In this document: one piece after another, positions 13,064 through 23,531 of the stretch
Layout: every line of letters starts with the position of its first letter
How positions within the stretch are numbered: position 1 is the stretch's first letter
Source of the DNA: Delphinus delphis
Lineage: Eukaryota > Chordata > Mammalia > Artiodactyla > Delphinidae
Assembly (NCBI RefSeq): GCF_949987515.2
Contig: NC_082688.1
Location: 75,644,731 to 75,708,730, forward strand
Length of the DNA stretch: 64,000 bases
Direction: 5' to 3'
The notes under the pieces: generated by a model
The model's input: only the letters and a program-made list of their open reading frames with translations
Told to the model about the DNA's origin: nothing
Databases searched by the model: none
Position numbers and translations under genes: made by a program

Positions 13064-13589
13064 CTTTCCTGTGTCAAAACAATGTGGGCGTAAGAGTGTG
13101 CAGGGTCAAACAGGGCTCTAAGTGCTGTGACTTAAACTTCTACAATTGGCTAAATGAATTTCCTCAGTCGTTTATTCTGCATGCTTAAAGGTTTCAGGGG
13201 CTGACAGATTGCTATTATGACCATTGCAGACATTGAAAAATGACTTAGGAGAAACAGCCACTGCTAGGGGAAGACAAATAGCTTCCCAGGAGAGAAAGAT
13301 TCATGCAAGAGGTCATTAGCACATACTCGACTACTTGAACCTCAAATACACGTAGACAGTTCAGTATTTGGCAGAATCAGTACAGAAGTTACCTTCTAAT
13401 TTCTCCTATTTTTTTCCCTCTCTCACCTTACCTTTCTTCTACTGATTCTGATACAACTTCTCCCCTGCTCTAGTCACCAAACAGATAGAATCAATACTAA
13501 CCCTACAAGTTGAAACGAAAAGACTAGACAGTAAGTCAAAGCTGTATAAAGAAATAAAAAGCTCCGTGTAATTAAATGCAAAACCATTT
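13064..13589. other. Unassigned sequence
   Basis: No recognisable feature up to the start of the old L1. The exact 5' boundary of that element is uncertain by perhaps 60 bp. Confidence 0.45.
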
Positions 13590-14109
13590 ATAAAAGCTAG
13601 TGTTATTGTAACTTTTGTTTGTAACTATACTTTTTGTTTTGTATATGATTTAAGAGGCTAATACATTTAAAACTTAGTCTAAAATCTAATATTATTGTAA
13701 CTTTGGTTTGTAACTACACATTTTGTTTTCTACATATTATAGAGATTAATGCACAAAAAACAAGTATTAGTTAGTGTTTTTAGACTCACAATGTATAAGG
13801 ATGTAATTTTCTGAAATCAATAATGGAAAGGGGGTAGGGATAGAGCTGTATAGGAGCAGAGTTTTTGTATGTTGTTAAAGTTAAGCTGGTATAAATTCAA
13901 ATTAGAGTATTATAATGTTAGGATGTTAAATGTAATCTCCATGGTAACCACAGAGAAAATAGCTATAGAAAATACACACAAAAAAATGAGAATTAAAATG
14001 TTTCACTGCAAAAAAAAAAAAAAACAGTTCAACATAAAAGAAAGTAATGTAAGAAATGATGGACAAAAAGCTATAAAGCACATAGAAAACAAAATGACAG
14101 AATTACTTT

Positions 14110-14456
14110 GGGGACTACCATGGGGGTGGACAGATTAAGAATCTGCCTGCCAATGCAGGGGACATGGGTTCAATCCCTGGTCCAGGAGGATCCCACATGC
14201 TGCAGAGCAAATAAGCCCGTGCACCACAACTACTGAGCCTGCGCTCTAGAACCCAAGAGCCACAACTACTGAGCCCACGAGCCACAACTACTGAAGCCTG
14301 GACACCTAGAGCTCATGCTCCACAGCAAAAGAAGCCACCGTAATGAGAAGCCCGTGCACCCCAATGAAGAGTAGCCCCCACTCGCCACAACTAGAGACAG
14401 CCCGTGCGCAACAATGAAGACCCAACACAGCCAAAAATAAATAAAATTATTTTAAA
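14110..14456 (+). mobile_element. CHR-type SINE (older, long form)
   Basis: A tRNA-derived cetartiodactyl SINE of about 347 bp. It has a worn tRNA-like head ('aagaatctgcctgccaatgc', 'gggttcaatccctggtcc'), a body with several 'ccacaactactgag' units, and an A-rich tail. It interrupts the old L1 and is flanked by the direct repeat aattacttt at 14,101-14,109 and 14,457-14,465, the expected product of L1-driven insertion. Confidence 0.92.
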
Positions 14457-15088
14457 AATTACTTTAAATGTAAATAGATTAAACTTTCCAATCAAAAGAC
14501 AAAGATTGATAAAATAGATAAAATTACATGGCCCAAATATATGTTGTCTATAAGGGACTCACTTTAGATCTAGAGACACAAATGGGTTGAAAGTGAGAGG
14601 ATGAAAAAAGATATTTCATAGAAATAGTAACCAGAAGAGACAGGGATGGATATACTAATATCAGACAAAATAGCCTTTAAATCAAAAGCCTATTAAATGA
14701 AAAGGTTACAGGGGACAAAGAAAGGCATTATATATAAATAAAAGTTTCAATACAGCAAGAAAATATAACAATTATAGATGTTTATGCACCTAATAACACA
14801 CCATCAAAACATATGAAGCAAAAATGGACAAAATTGAAGAGAGAAATAGACAGTTCTACAATAACAGTTGGAGATTTCAATACCCCACTCTCAGTAATGG
14901 ATAGAACAACCAAACAGAAGAGAGAAGCAAGGAATTAGAGGACTTGAACAACACAATAAATCCATTAGATCTAACTTTTAAGGAACACTCTACCCAGCAA
15001 CAACAAATACACATTCTTCTCAAGTGTACATGGGCATTCTCCAGGAGAGACCATTTGTTAGGCCACAAGTTAATTCTCATTAGATTTT

Positions 15089-15256
15089 TTTAAAAATTTA
15101 TTATTTATGTATGTGTGTATTTATTTAAATAGGTGCAGTTTATTACATGTCAATTACACGTGACATGTGGGATCTTAGTTCCGGGACCAGGGATTGGACC
15201 CACGCCCCCTTCACTGGGGACACAGAGTCTTAACCACTGGACTGCCAGGGAAGTCC
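15089..15256 (-). mobile_element. CHR-type SINE, truncated
   Basis: Reversed SINE of about 168 bp. The head reads 'gggacttccctggcagtcc' on the minus strand, followed by a B-box-like 'gggtccaatccctggtcc', then a tail that is T-rich on the plus strand. A 13-bp target-site duplication, ctcattagatttt, lies at 15,076-15,088 and 15,257-15,269 inside the old L1. Confidence 0.92.
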
Positions 15257-15531
15257 CTCATTAGATTTTAGAAACTAGATATAATACAAAGTATCTTCTC
15301 TGACTCACAACAGGATAAAGTTAGTTATCAATAATGGAAGGAAAACTGAAAATTCACACATTTGTGGAAATTAAACAACGTACTCTTAACAGCCAGAAAT
15401 AAACCTATTTCTTTAACAATAGGTCAAAGAAAAATATCACGAGAAGTTAGGAAATATCTTGAGACAAATGAAAGCAAAAATATAACATACCAAAACTTTT
15501 GGGACACAGTGAAAACAGTGCTAAGGGGGAA

Positions 15532-15734
15532 TTTTTTTTGTGTGTGGTACACGGGCCTCTCAGTGTTGTGGCCTCTCCCATTGCGGAGCACAGGCTCTGA
15601 ACACCCAGGCTCAACGGCCATGGCTCACGGGCCCAGCTGGTCCGCGGCATGTGGGATCTTCCCGGACCGGGGCACAAATCCGTGTCCCCTGCATCGGCAG
15701 GCAGACTCTCAACCACTGCGCCACCAGGGAAGCC
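15532..15734 (-). mobile_element. CHR-2-type SINE (cetacean form)
   Basis: Reversed SINE of about 203 bp with the full cetacean layout: tRNA-like head, 'ccatggctcacgggcccagc', and the 'gagaggcc' motif (reversed) before a short T-run. The duplication ctaagggggaa lies at 15,521-15,531 and 15,735-15,745. It splits ORF2 of the old L1. The short frames across it are SINE translations only. Confidence 0.95.
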
Positions 15735-16048
15735 CTAAGGGGGAAATTTATAGCTATAAATCTTTGCTTTAAAAAGGAAGAGAGATCTCAAATCAACAAC
15801 CTGACTTTACAACTTAAGGAAATAGAAAAAGAACAAACTAAACCCAAAGCTAGAAGAAAGAAGGAAATACTAAAGATTAAAGGGGATACAAATGAAATAT
15901 AGAATAGGAAAACAATAGGGAAGAATAGAGAAAATCAGTGAAAACTGAAGTTGGTTCTTCAAAAAGATCAACAGAATTGATAAACATTTAGCTACATGGA
16001 CTAAGAAAAAACCCCTCAAATTATTGATACTAAAATCAAAAAAATACA

Positions 16049-16868
16049 GGCGCCAGCAGCTGGGTTTGCACCAGTTGCATGGCCCATGATCTTTCTCAAG
16101 CCTGACTGCCTGGCTCTGAGCCATGGTGCATTCTGCCCATTCTGGCCCTCCTGCACAGCTCAAGTCTTCTGCCCTTAGTCCTTAACACTTGGCCTTTTAA
16201 GAATGCAGTTGAAGCAGTGTGGAGGACAGTAGCATCTGCAGGTTCTCTCTTGGATGCAGTTGAGAGTGGCCGTGCTGTGTGTGAGAGAGCAATGTGATGG
16301 CACTGTAGGTTTTGGGGGAAGTCCTGATGAATTTTGAAAATTCTTAAGATGAGATGTGCTGCTACTGTTCCATCTACATATGTTATAAAATTAAGAATAC
16401 ATGGTCAACTAGGAGATTTGCCAATCCCTGGAGCAGGGCATAAGTTGATGATGCTATGGGGCCAGCCTTAATCACTGGGGATGGTGATATATTGATGTGT
16501 TTTCCACCAAGCTACCAAGCTGTAGAATATATGAGAAGACCCATTCATTGCTTGCTAAAAAGTGATTTCAGGAATTCAGAAGTATTTTCCAAAGTTCTTT
16601 GGGACTGTTATATATTCCAATGTAACTGGAAGCTATGATGCTGCTTACATCATTTTCTCAGTTTAGTTTCATTATTTATAATTTTCTAAAGAATTCGCCA
16701 ACTGAGGAAAAAGTACACGGCATCTAATCCATCTTTTCTGTCAGCATCTATATTTAAAGAAGAAAGAAACAAAGGCTAAAAAGGTTGCTAGCTGTCATCT
16801 TATAGTGTGCCTCAAGTACTCTAAATTCTTTGTGTAAAATAAGCACAAAAATAAATTTATAGTGAGTA
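16049..16868 (+). pseudogene. AGA: Processed pseudogene of AGA (aspartylglucosaminidase)
   Basis: An intronless copy of the lysosomal amidase that cleaves the GlcNAc-Asn bond in glycoprotein breakdown. From ATG at 16,079 the translation gives a worn signal peptide, then [33 protein letters not shown] and VGFGGSPDE. These match the N-terminal half of the alpha chain (about residues 24-81 of 346). The text then jumps to [44 protein letters not shown] and PTEEKV, with a stop at 16,735-16,737 in the position of the normal stop, followed by 3'-UTR-like sequence. Roughly residues 82-217 are missing, including the autocleavage/catalytic threonine region (Thr206 in human). There is an in-frame stop in the signal peptide and several frameshifts. 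The copy lies inside the old L1, which resumes near 16,869. I could not define a clear poly(A) tail or target-site duplication. The outer ends are approximate. Confidence 0.9.
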
Positions 16869-17143
16869 TTAATAAACATTACTACTGATTATATAGAAAC
16901 AAAAAGGATTCTAAGAGAGTACTATAAATAATCGTACGCCAAAACATTGCATAATCCAGATGAAATGGATTTCTAGAAACACAGAACTATGACTGAATCA
17001 TGAAGAAATAGAAAACCTGAATAGAACTAGAACTAGTTAGAAGAGTAAATCAGTAGTTAAAAAAAAGTCAGCCAACAAGTCAGCCATTAAGCCCACAAGC
17101 TCTGGGCTTAATGGTTTCACTGGTAAATTCTACCAAACACTAA

Positions 17144-17168
17144 AACAAAACAAAACAAAACAAAAAAA
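17144..17168. repeat. (AAAAC)n microsatellite
   Basis: About five AAAAC units inside the decayed L1 ORF2, replacing a stretch of normal L1 sequence. Confidence 0.85.
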
Positions 17169-18040
17169 CACCCTAAGCTAACACCAATCCCTCTCAAAGT
17201 TTTCCAAAAGGTTGATGAATAGAAAATACTTGCTAAATCATTCTATTTGGGTCAGTGTTACCCTGATCCAAAGCTACATAAAAATACTGTAAGAAAATTA
17301 TAGGTCAATATCCTTTATGAACATTAATGCAAAAAATCTTCAACAAAATTCAGCAAACCAAATTCAGCAGTGTATCAAAAGGATTTTACACCATGACCAA
17401 TGGGACTTATTCTTGGAATCCAAGGATGATTGAAATATGGAAATCAATCAATATAATGCACCACATTAACAGAATGAAGAAAAAAATCATCTCAATTGAT
17501 GTAGAAAAACATTTGCCAAAATTCAGTACAGTTTTATGACAGTAACACTCAACAAACTAGGAATGGAAGGAAACTACCTCAACATAATCAAACAATGTAT
17601 GAAAAATCCATAGCGAGAATCATATTTAATGGTGAAAGACTGAAAGATTTTTCTCTAAAACCAGGACCAAAGCATGGGTGCCTGCTTTTGCTGCTTATAT
17701 TCAACCTATTACTGGACGTTCTAACCAGAGCAATTAGTCAAGAAAATGAAATAAAAGGCATCTAAATTCGAAAGGAAGAAGTAATATTATCTCTGTTTGC
17801 AAGTGATATGGTCTTATATTTAGAAAACCCTAAATATTGCAGGAAAAACATGTTAGAACTAATAAATAAATTCAGCAAAATAGGATACAAAATCAACATG
17901 CAAAGATCAGTTGTATTTCTATGTGCCAACAATGAACAATCTGATAAGAAAACTAAGGAAATAATTCCATTTACAATAGCATCAAAACAAACGAAACACT
18001 TAGGAATTAACTTAACCAAGGAGGTAAAAGACTTATATTA

Positions 18041-18242
18041 TAGGGCTTCTCTGGTGGCGCAGTGGTTGAGAGTCCGCCTGCTGATGCAGGGGACACGGGT
18101 TCGTGCCCTGGTCCAGGAGGATCCCACATGCCGTGGAGTGGCTGGGCCCGTGAGCCATGGCTGCTGAGCCTGTGTGTCCGGAGCCTGTGCTCTGCAACGG
18201 GAGAGGCCACAACAGTGAGAGGCCCATGTACCACAAAAAAAA
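18041..18242 (+). mobile_element. CHR-2-type SINE (cetacean form)
   Basis: Plus-strand SINE of about 200 bp. It has 'ggtggcgcagtggttgag' (A-box region), 'ggacacgggttcgtgccctg' (B-box region), 'gccatggctgctgagcc', 'gagaggccacaacagtgag' and a 12-A tail. The imperfect 15-bp flanks aaaagacttatatta (18,026) and aaaagacatatgata (18,243) match at 12 of 15 positions. It interrupts ORF2 of the old L1. Confidence 0.95.
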
Positions 18243-18896
18243 AAAAGACATATGATAAAAACTACAACATATTGCTGAAAGAAATTAGACAAGACATAAA
18301 TAAAGTCATAGCATGTCCATGGAATGGAAGACAATCTTGTTAGGATGTCAGTGTTACTCAAAGAGATCTATAAAGTCAATGCAATCTCTATCAAAATCCC
18401 AACAATGTTTTTTGCAGAAATAGAAAGAAAACCATTCTAAAATTCATATCAAATAGCCATAACAATCTTGAAAAAGATGAACAAAGTTAGAGTACTCACA
18501 TTTCCTGATTTCAAAACTTACTACAAAGTTACATTAATCATAACAATGAGGTACTGGCATAAAGACAGATATATAGACCAATGTAACAGAACAGAAAGCC
18601 CAGAAATAAATTCTCACATATGTGGTCAAATAATATCTGACAAGTGTGCCGAGACTATTTAATGAGGAAAAGACAATTTTCAACAGATGTTTCTGAGAAA
18701 ACTGTATATTTACATGCAAAAGAATGAAGTTGGACCCTTATCTAATACCATATATAAAAATTAATTTGAGGTGAATCAAAGAGCTAAATGTAAGAGCTAA
18801 AACTATAAAATGCTTAGAAGAAAACAAAAGGTTCACAACATTGGACTTGACAATGACTTCTTTGTTTTTCTTTTTATTTTCTTTTATTTTTTTTAC

Positions 18897-19259
18897 ATCT
18901 TTATTGGAGTATAATTGCTTTACAATGGTGTGTTAGTTTCTGCTTTATAACAAAGTGAATCAGTTATACATATACATATGTTCCCATTTCTCTTCCCTTT
19001 TGCATCTCCCTCCCTCCCACCATCCCTATCCCACCCATCTAGGTGGGCACAAAGCACGGAGCTGATCTCCCTGTGCTATGCAGCTGCTTACCACTAGCTA
19101 TCTGTATTATGTTTGCTAGTGTATATATGTCCATGCCTCTCTCTCACTTTGTCACAGCTTACCCTTCCCCCTCCCCATATCCTCAAGTCCATTCCCTAGT
19201 AGGTCTGTGTCTTTATTCCCATCTTACCCCTAGGTTCTTCATGACATTTTTTTTTTCTC
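18897..19259 (-). other. 3' UTR of the full-length L1
   Basis: Sequence between the ORF2 stop at 19,260 and the A-rich tail. It is homologous to 4,160-4,500 of the first L1, with the same 'gtgttagtttctgct' and 'cacccatctagg' blocks. The C-rich plus-strand text reflects the G-rich tract usual in L1 3' UTRs. Confidence 0.85.
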
Positions 19260-22200
19260 TCAGATTCCATATATATGTGTTAGCATACGGTATTTGTCTT
19301 TCTCTTTCTGACTTACTAGTTTTTTAAGAAACTTACTAGTTTCTTTGGAGAAATGTGTATTTAGGTCTTCTGCCCATTTTTGGATTGGGTTGTTTGTTTT
19401 TTTGTTATTGAGCTGCATGAGCTGCTTGTAAATTTTGGAGATTAATCCTTTGTCAGTTGCTTCATTTGCAAATATTTTCTCCCACCTGAGAGTTGTCTTT
19501 TGGTCTTCTTTATGGTTTCCTTTGCTGTGCAAAAGCTTTGAAGTTTCATTAGGTCCCATTTGTTTATTTTTGTTTTTATTCCCATTTCTCTAGGAGGTGG
19601 GTCACAAAGGATCTTGCTGTGATTTATGTCATAGAGTGTTGTGCCTATGTTTTCCTCTAAGAGTTTGATAGTGTCTGGTCTTATATTTAGGTCTTTAATC
19701 CATTTTGAGCTTCTTTTTGTGTATGGTGTTAGGGAGTGTTCTAATCCCATACTTTTACATGTACCTGTCCACTTTTCCCAGCACCACTTATTGAAGAGGC
19801 TGTCCTTACTCCACTGTACATTCCTGCCTCCTTTATCAAAGATAAAGTGACCATATGTGCGTGGGTTTATCTCTGGGCTTTCTATCCTGTTCCACTGATC
19901 TATATTTCTGTTTTTGTGCCAGTACCATACTGTCTTTGATTACTGTAGCTTTGTAGTATAGTCTGAAGTCAGGGAGCCTGATTCCTCCAGCTCCGTTTTT
20001 CGTTCTCAAGATTGCTTTGGCTATTCGGGGTCTTTTGTGTTTCCGTACAAATTGTGAAATTTTTTGTTCTAGTTCTGTGAAAAATGCCACTGGTAGTTTG
20101 ATAGGGATTGCATTGAATCTGTAGATTGCTTTGGGTAGTAGAGTCATTTTCACAATGTTGATTCTTCCAATCAAAGAACATGATATATCTCTCCATCTAC
20201 TTGTATCATCTTTAATTTCTTTCATCAGTGTCTTATAATTTTCTACATACAGGACTTTTGTCTCCTTAGGTAGGTTTATTCCTAGATATTTCATTCTCTT
20301 TGTTGCAGTGGTAAATGGGAGTGTTTCCTTAATTTCACTTTCAGATTTTTCATCATTAGTGTATAGGAATGCCAGAGATTTCTGTGCATTAATTTAGTAT
20401 CCTGCTATTTTACCAAATTCATTGATTAGCTCTAGTAGTTTTCTGGTAGCATCTTTAGGATTCTCTATGTATAGTATCATGTCGTCTACAAACAGTGACA
20501 GCTTTACTTCTTCTTTTCCAATTTGGATTCCTTTTATTTCCTTTTCTTCTCTGATTGCTGTGGCTAAAACTTCCAAAACTATGTTGAATAGTAAGGGTGA
20601 GAGTGGACAAACTTATCTTGTTCCTGATCTTAGAGGAAATGCTTTCAGTTTTTCACCATTGAGAATGATGTTGTCTGTGGGTTTGTCATATATGGCCTTT
20701 ATTATGTTGAGGTAAGTTCCCTCTATGCCTAGTTTCTGGAGGGTTTTTATCATAAATGGGTGTTGAATTTTGTCAAAAGCTTTCTCTGCATCTATTGAGA
20801 TGATCATATGTTTTTTGTCCTTCAATTTGTTAATATGGTGTATCACGTTGATTGATTTGCATATATTGAAGAATCCTTGCATTCCTGGAATTAACCCCAC
20901 TTGATCATGGTGTATGATCCTTTTAACGTGCTGTTGGATTCTATTTGCTAGTATTTTGTTGAGGATTTTTGCATCTATGTTCATCAGTGATATTGGCCTG
21001 TAGTTTTCTTTCTTTGTGACATCCTTGTCTTGTTTTGGTATCAGGGTGATGGTGGCCGCGTAGAATGAGTTTGGGTGTGTTCCTCACTCTGCTATATTTT
21101 GGAAGAGTTTGAGAAGGATAGGTGTTAGCTCTTCTCTAAATGTTTGATAGAATTCACCTGTGAAGCCATCTGGTCCTGGGCTTTTGTCTGTTGGAAGATT
21201 TTTAATCACAGTTTCCATTTCAGTGCTTGTGATTGGTCTGTTCATATTTTCTATTTCTTCCTGATTCAGTCTTGGCAGGTTGTGTATTTCTAAGAATTTG
21301 TCCATTTCTTCCAGGTTGTCCATTTTATTGGCATAGAGTTGCTTGTAGTAATCTCTCATGATCTTTTGTATTTATGCAGTGTCAGTTGTTACTTCTCCTT
21401 TTTCATTTCTAATTCTATTGATTTGAGTCTTCTCCCTTTTTTTCTTGATGAGTCTGGCTAATGGTTTATCAATTTTGTTTATCTTCTCAAAGAAGCAGCT
21501 TTTAGTTTTATTGATCTTTGCTATTGTTTCCTTCATTTCTTTTTCATTTATTTCTGATCTGATCTTTATGATTTCTTTCCTTCTGCTAAGTTTGGGGGTT
21601 TTTTTGTTCTTCTTTCTGTAATTGCTTTAGGTGCAAGGTTAGGTTGTTTATTTGAGATGTTTCCTCTTTCTTAAGGTAGGATTGTATTGCTATAAACTTC
21701 CCTCTTAGAACTGCTTTTGCTGCATCCCATAGGTTTTGGGTCATCATGTCTCCATTGTCATTTGTTTCTAGGTATTTTTTTGATTTGCTCTTTGATTTCT
21801 TCAGTGATCACTTCTTATTAAATATTGTATTGTTTAGCCTCCAGGTGCTTGTACTTTTTACAGATTTTTTCCTGTAATTGATATCTAGTCTCATAGCGTT
21901 GTGGTCGGAAGAGTTACTTGATACAATTTCAATTTTCTTAAATTTACCAAGGCTTGATTTGTGACCCAAGATATGATCTATCCTGGAGAATGTTTCATGA
22001 GTACTTGAAAAGAAAGTGTATTCTGTTGTTTTTGGATGGAATGTCCTATAAATATCAATTAAGTCCATCTTGTTTAATGTATCATTTAAAGCTTGTGTTT
22101 CCTTATTTATTTTCATTTTGGATGATCTGTCCATTGGTGAAAGTGGGGTGTTAAAAGTCCCCTACTATGAATGTGTTACTGTCGATTTCCCCTTTTATGG

Positions 22201-22579
22201 CTGTTAATATTTGCCTTATGTATTGAGGTGCTCCTATGTTGGGTGCATAAATATTTACAATTGTTATCTCTTCTTCTTGGATTGATCCCTTGTAGTGTCC
22301 TTCTTTGTCTCTTGTAATAGTCTTTATTTTAAAGTCTATTTTGTCTGATATGAGAATTGCTACTCCAGCTTTGTTTTGATTTCCATTTGAATGGAATATC
22401 TTTTTCCATCCCCTCACTTTCAGTCTGTATGTGTCTGTAGGTCTGAAGTGGGTCTCTTGTAGGCGGCATATAAATGGGTCTTGTTTTTGTATCCATTCAG
22501 CCAGTCTGTGTCTTTTTGTGGGAGCATTTAATCTATATACATTTAAGGTAATTATCGATATGTATGTTCCTATTCCCAT
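19260..22579 (-). pseudogene. L1 ORF2 (endonuclease/reverse transcriptase), disabled
   Basis: The 5' part is MGIGTYISIITLNVYRLNAP at 22,579, followed by LQETHF, VNIYAPN and VGDF, which are the metal- and DNA-binding motifs of the apurinic-type endonuclease. Near 22,149 an extra T after GGAGACTTT breaks the frame. The next frame (21,808-22,134) carries SRIDHIL and SSDHNAMRLD, including the catalytic Asp/His region. The RT domain follows: [11 protein letters not shown] (21,190 region), [16 protein letters not shown] (20,790 region) and an active-site loop FVDDM near 20,490, with V where FADDM is usual. The C-terminal frames at 19,442-20,294 are typical until DLNTHFSKE. About 0.5 kb is then missing, and the ORF ends with [16 protein letters not shown] at 19,260. 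Several stops and shifts make it non-functional in cis. Confidence 0.93.
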
Positions 22580-22637
22580 TTTCTTAATTGTTTTGGGTTT
22601 GTTATTGTAGGTCTTTTCCTTCTCTTGTGTTTCTTGC

Positions 22638-23531
22638 CTAGAGAAGATCCTTTAGCATTTGTTGTAAAGCTGGTTTGGTGGTGCTGAACTCTCCCAGCTT
22701 TTGCCTGTCTGTAAAGGTTTTAGTTTCTTCATCAAATCTGAATGAGATCCTTGCTGGGTATAGTAATCTTTGTTGCAGGTTTTTCTCCTTCATCACTTTA
22801 AATATGTCCTGCTACTCCCTTCTGGCTTGCAGAGTTTCTGCTGAAAGATCAGCTGTTAACCTTATGGGGATTCTCTTGTGTGTTATTTGTTGTTTTTCCC
22901 TTGCTGCTTTTAATATGTTTTCTTTGTATTTAATTTTTGACAGTTTGATTAATATGTGTCTTGGCGTGTTTCTCCTTGGATTTATCCTGTATGGGACTCT
23001 CTGTGCTTCCTCGACTTGATTAACTGTTTCCTTTCCCATATTAGGGAAGTTTTCAACTATAATCTCTTCACATATTTTCTCAGTCCCTTTCTTTTTCTCT
23101 TCTTCTTCTGGAATCCCTATCATTCGAATGTTGGTGCATTTAATGTTGTCCCAGAGGTCTCTGAGACTGTCCTCAGTTCTTTTCATTTTTTTTTCTTTAT
23201 TCTGCTCTGCAGTAGTTATTTCCACTATTTTATCTTCCAGGTCACTTATCCGTTCTTCTTCCTCAGTTATTCTGCTATTGAACCCATCCAGAGTATTTTT
23301 AATTTCATTTATTGTGTTGTTCATCATTGCTTGTTTCATCTTTAGTTCTTCTAGGTCCTTGTTAAATGTTTCTTGTATTTTCTCTATTCTATTCCCAAGA
23401 TTTTGGATCATCTTTACTATCATTATTCTGAATTCTTTTTCAGGTAGACTGCCTATTTCCTCTTCATTTGTTAGGTCTGGTGGGTTTTTATCTTGCTCCT
23501 TCATCTGCTGTGTGTTTTTCTGTCTTCTCAT
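22638..23531 (-). pseudogene. L1 ORF1 (RNA-binding chaperone), one nonsense codon
   Basis: ORF1 encodes the trimeric RNA-binding protein that coats L1 RNA. From ATG at 23,531 (MRRQKNTQQMKEQDKNPPD) the frame is open for 239 codons: an N-terminal acidic/Lys-rich part, a coiled-coil stretch (about residues 40-115, e.g. RITEEEERISDLEDKIVEI), the RRM-like part (NIRMIGIPEEEE) and the start of the C-terminal domain (RNTPRHILIKLSKIKYKENI). Codon 240 is TAG, where the surrounding text (LQARRE then QDIFKVMKEKN) indicates a tryptophan TGG in the ancestor. Beyond it the same frame stays open for 57 codons to a TAG at 22,638-22,640, giving the usual total length of about 297 residues. The intergenic distance to the ORF2 start is about 60 bp, as normal. 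Confidence 0.93.

Larger units (their letters stand above)
14466..18850 (+). pseudogene. Decayed L1 ORF2 of the old element
   Basis: Remains of the endonuclease/reverse transcriptase frame of the old L1, broken by many stops and frameshifts and by three SINEs and the AGA retrocopy. Recognisable parts are the endonuclease region near 14,760-15,060, RT text at 17,327-17,539 (an ISIDVEKHLPK block corresponding to the usual [11 protein letters not shown]), and the catalytic loop near 17,796 reading FASDM where active copies have FADDM. The C-terminal part is at 18,468-18,662 ([17 protein letters not shown]). The frame resumes for about 70 codons at 25,552-25,766, beyond the younger L1. It is not functional. 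Confidence 0.85.

Noticed and set aside
18041..18120. tRNA-like sequence with A-box and B-box text
   Set aside because: It is the tRNA-derived head of a CHR SINE, not a tRNA gene; the same text recurs in the other six copies.
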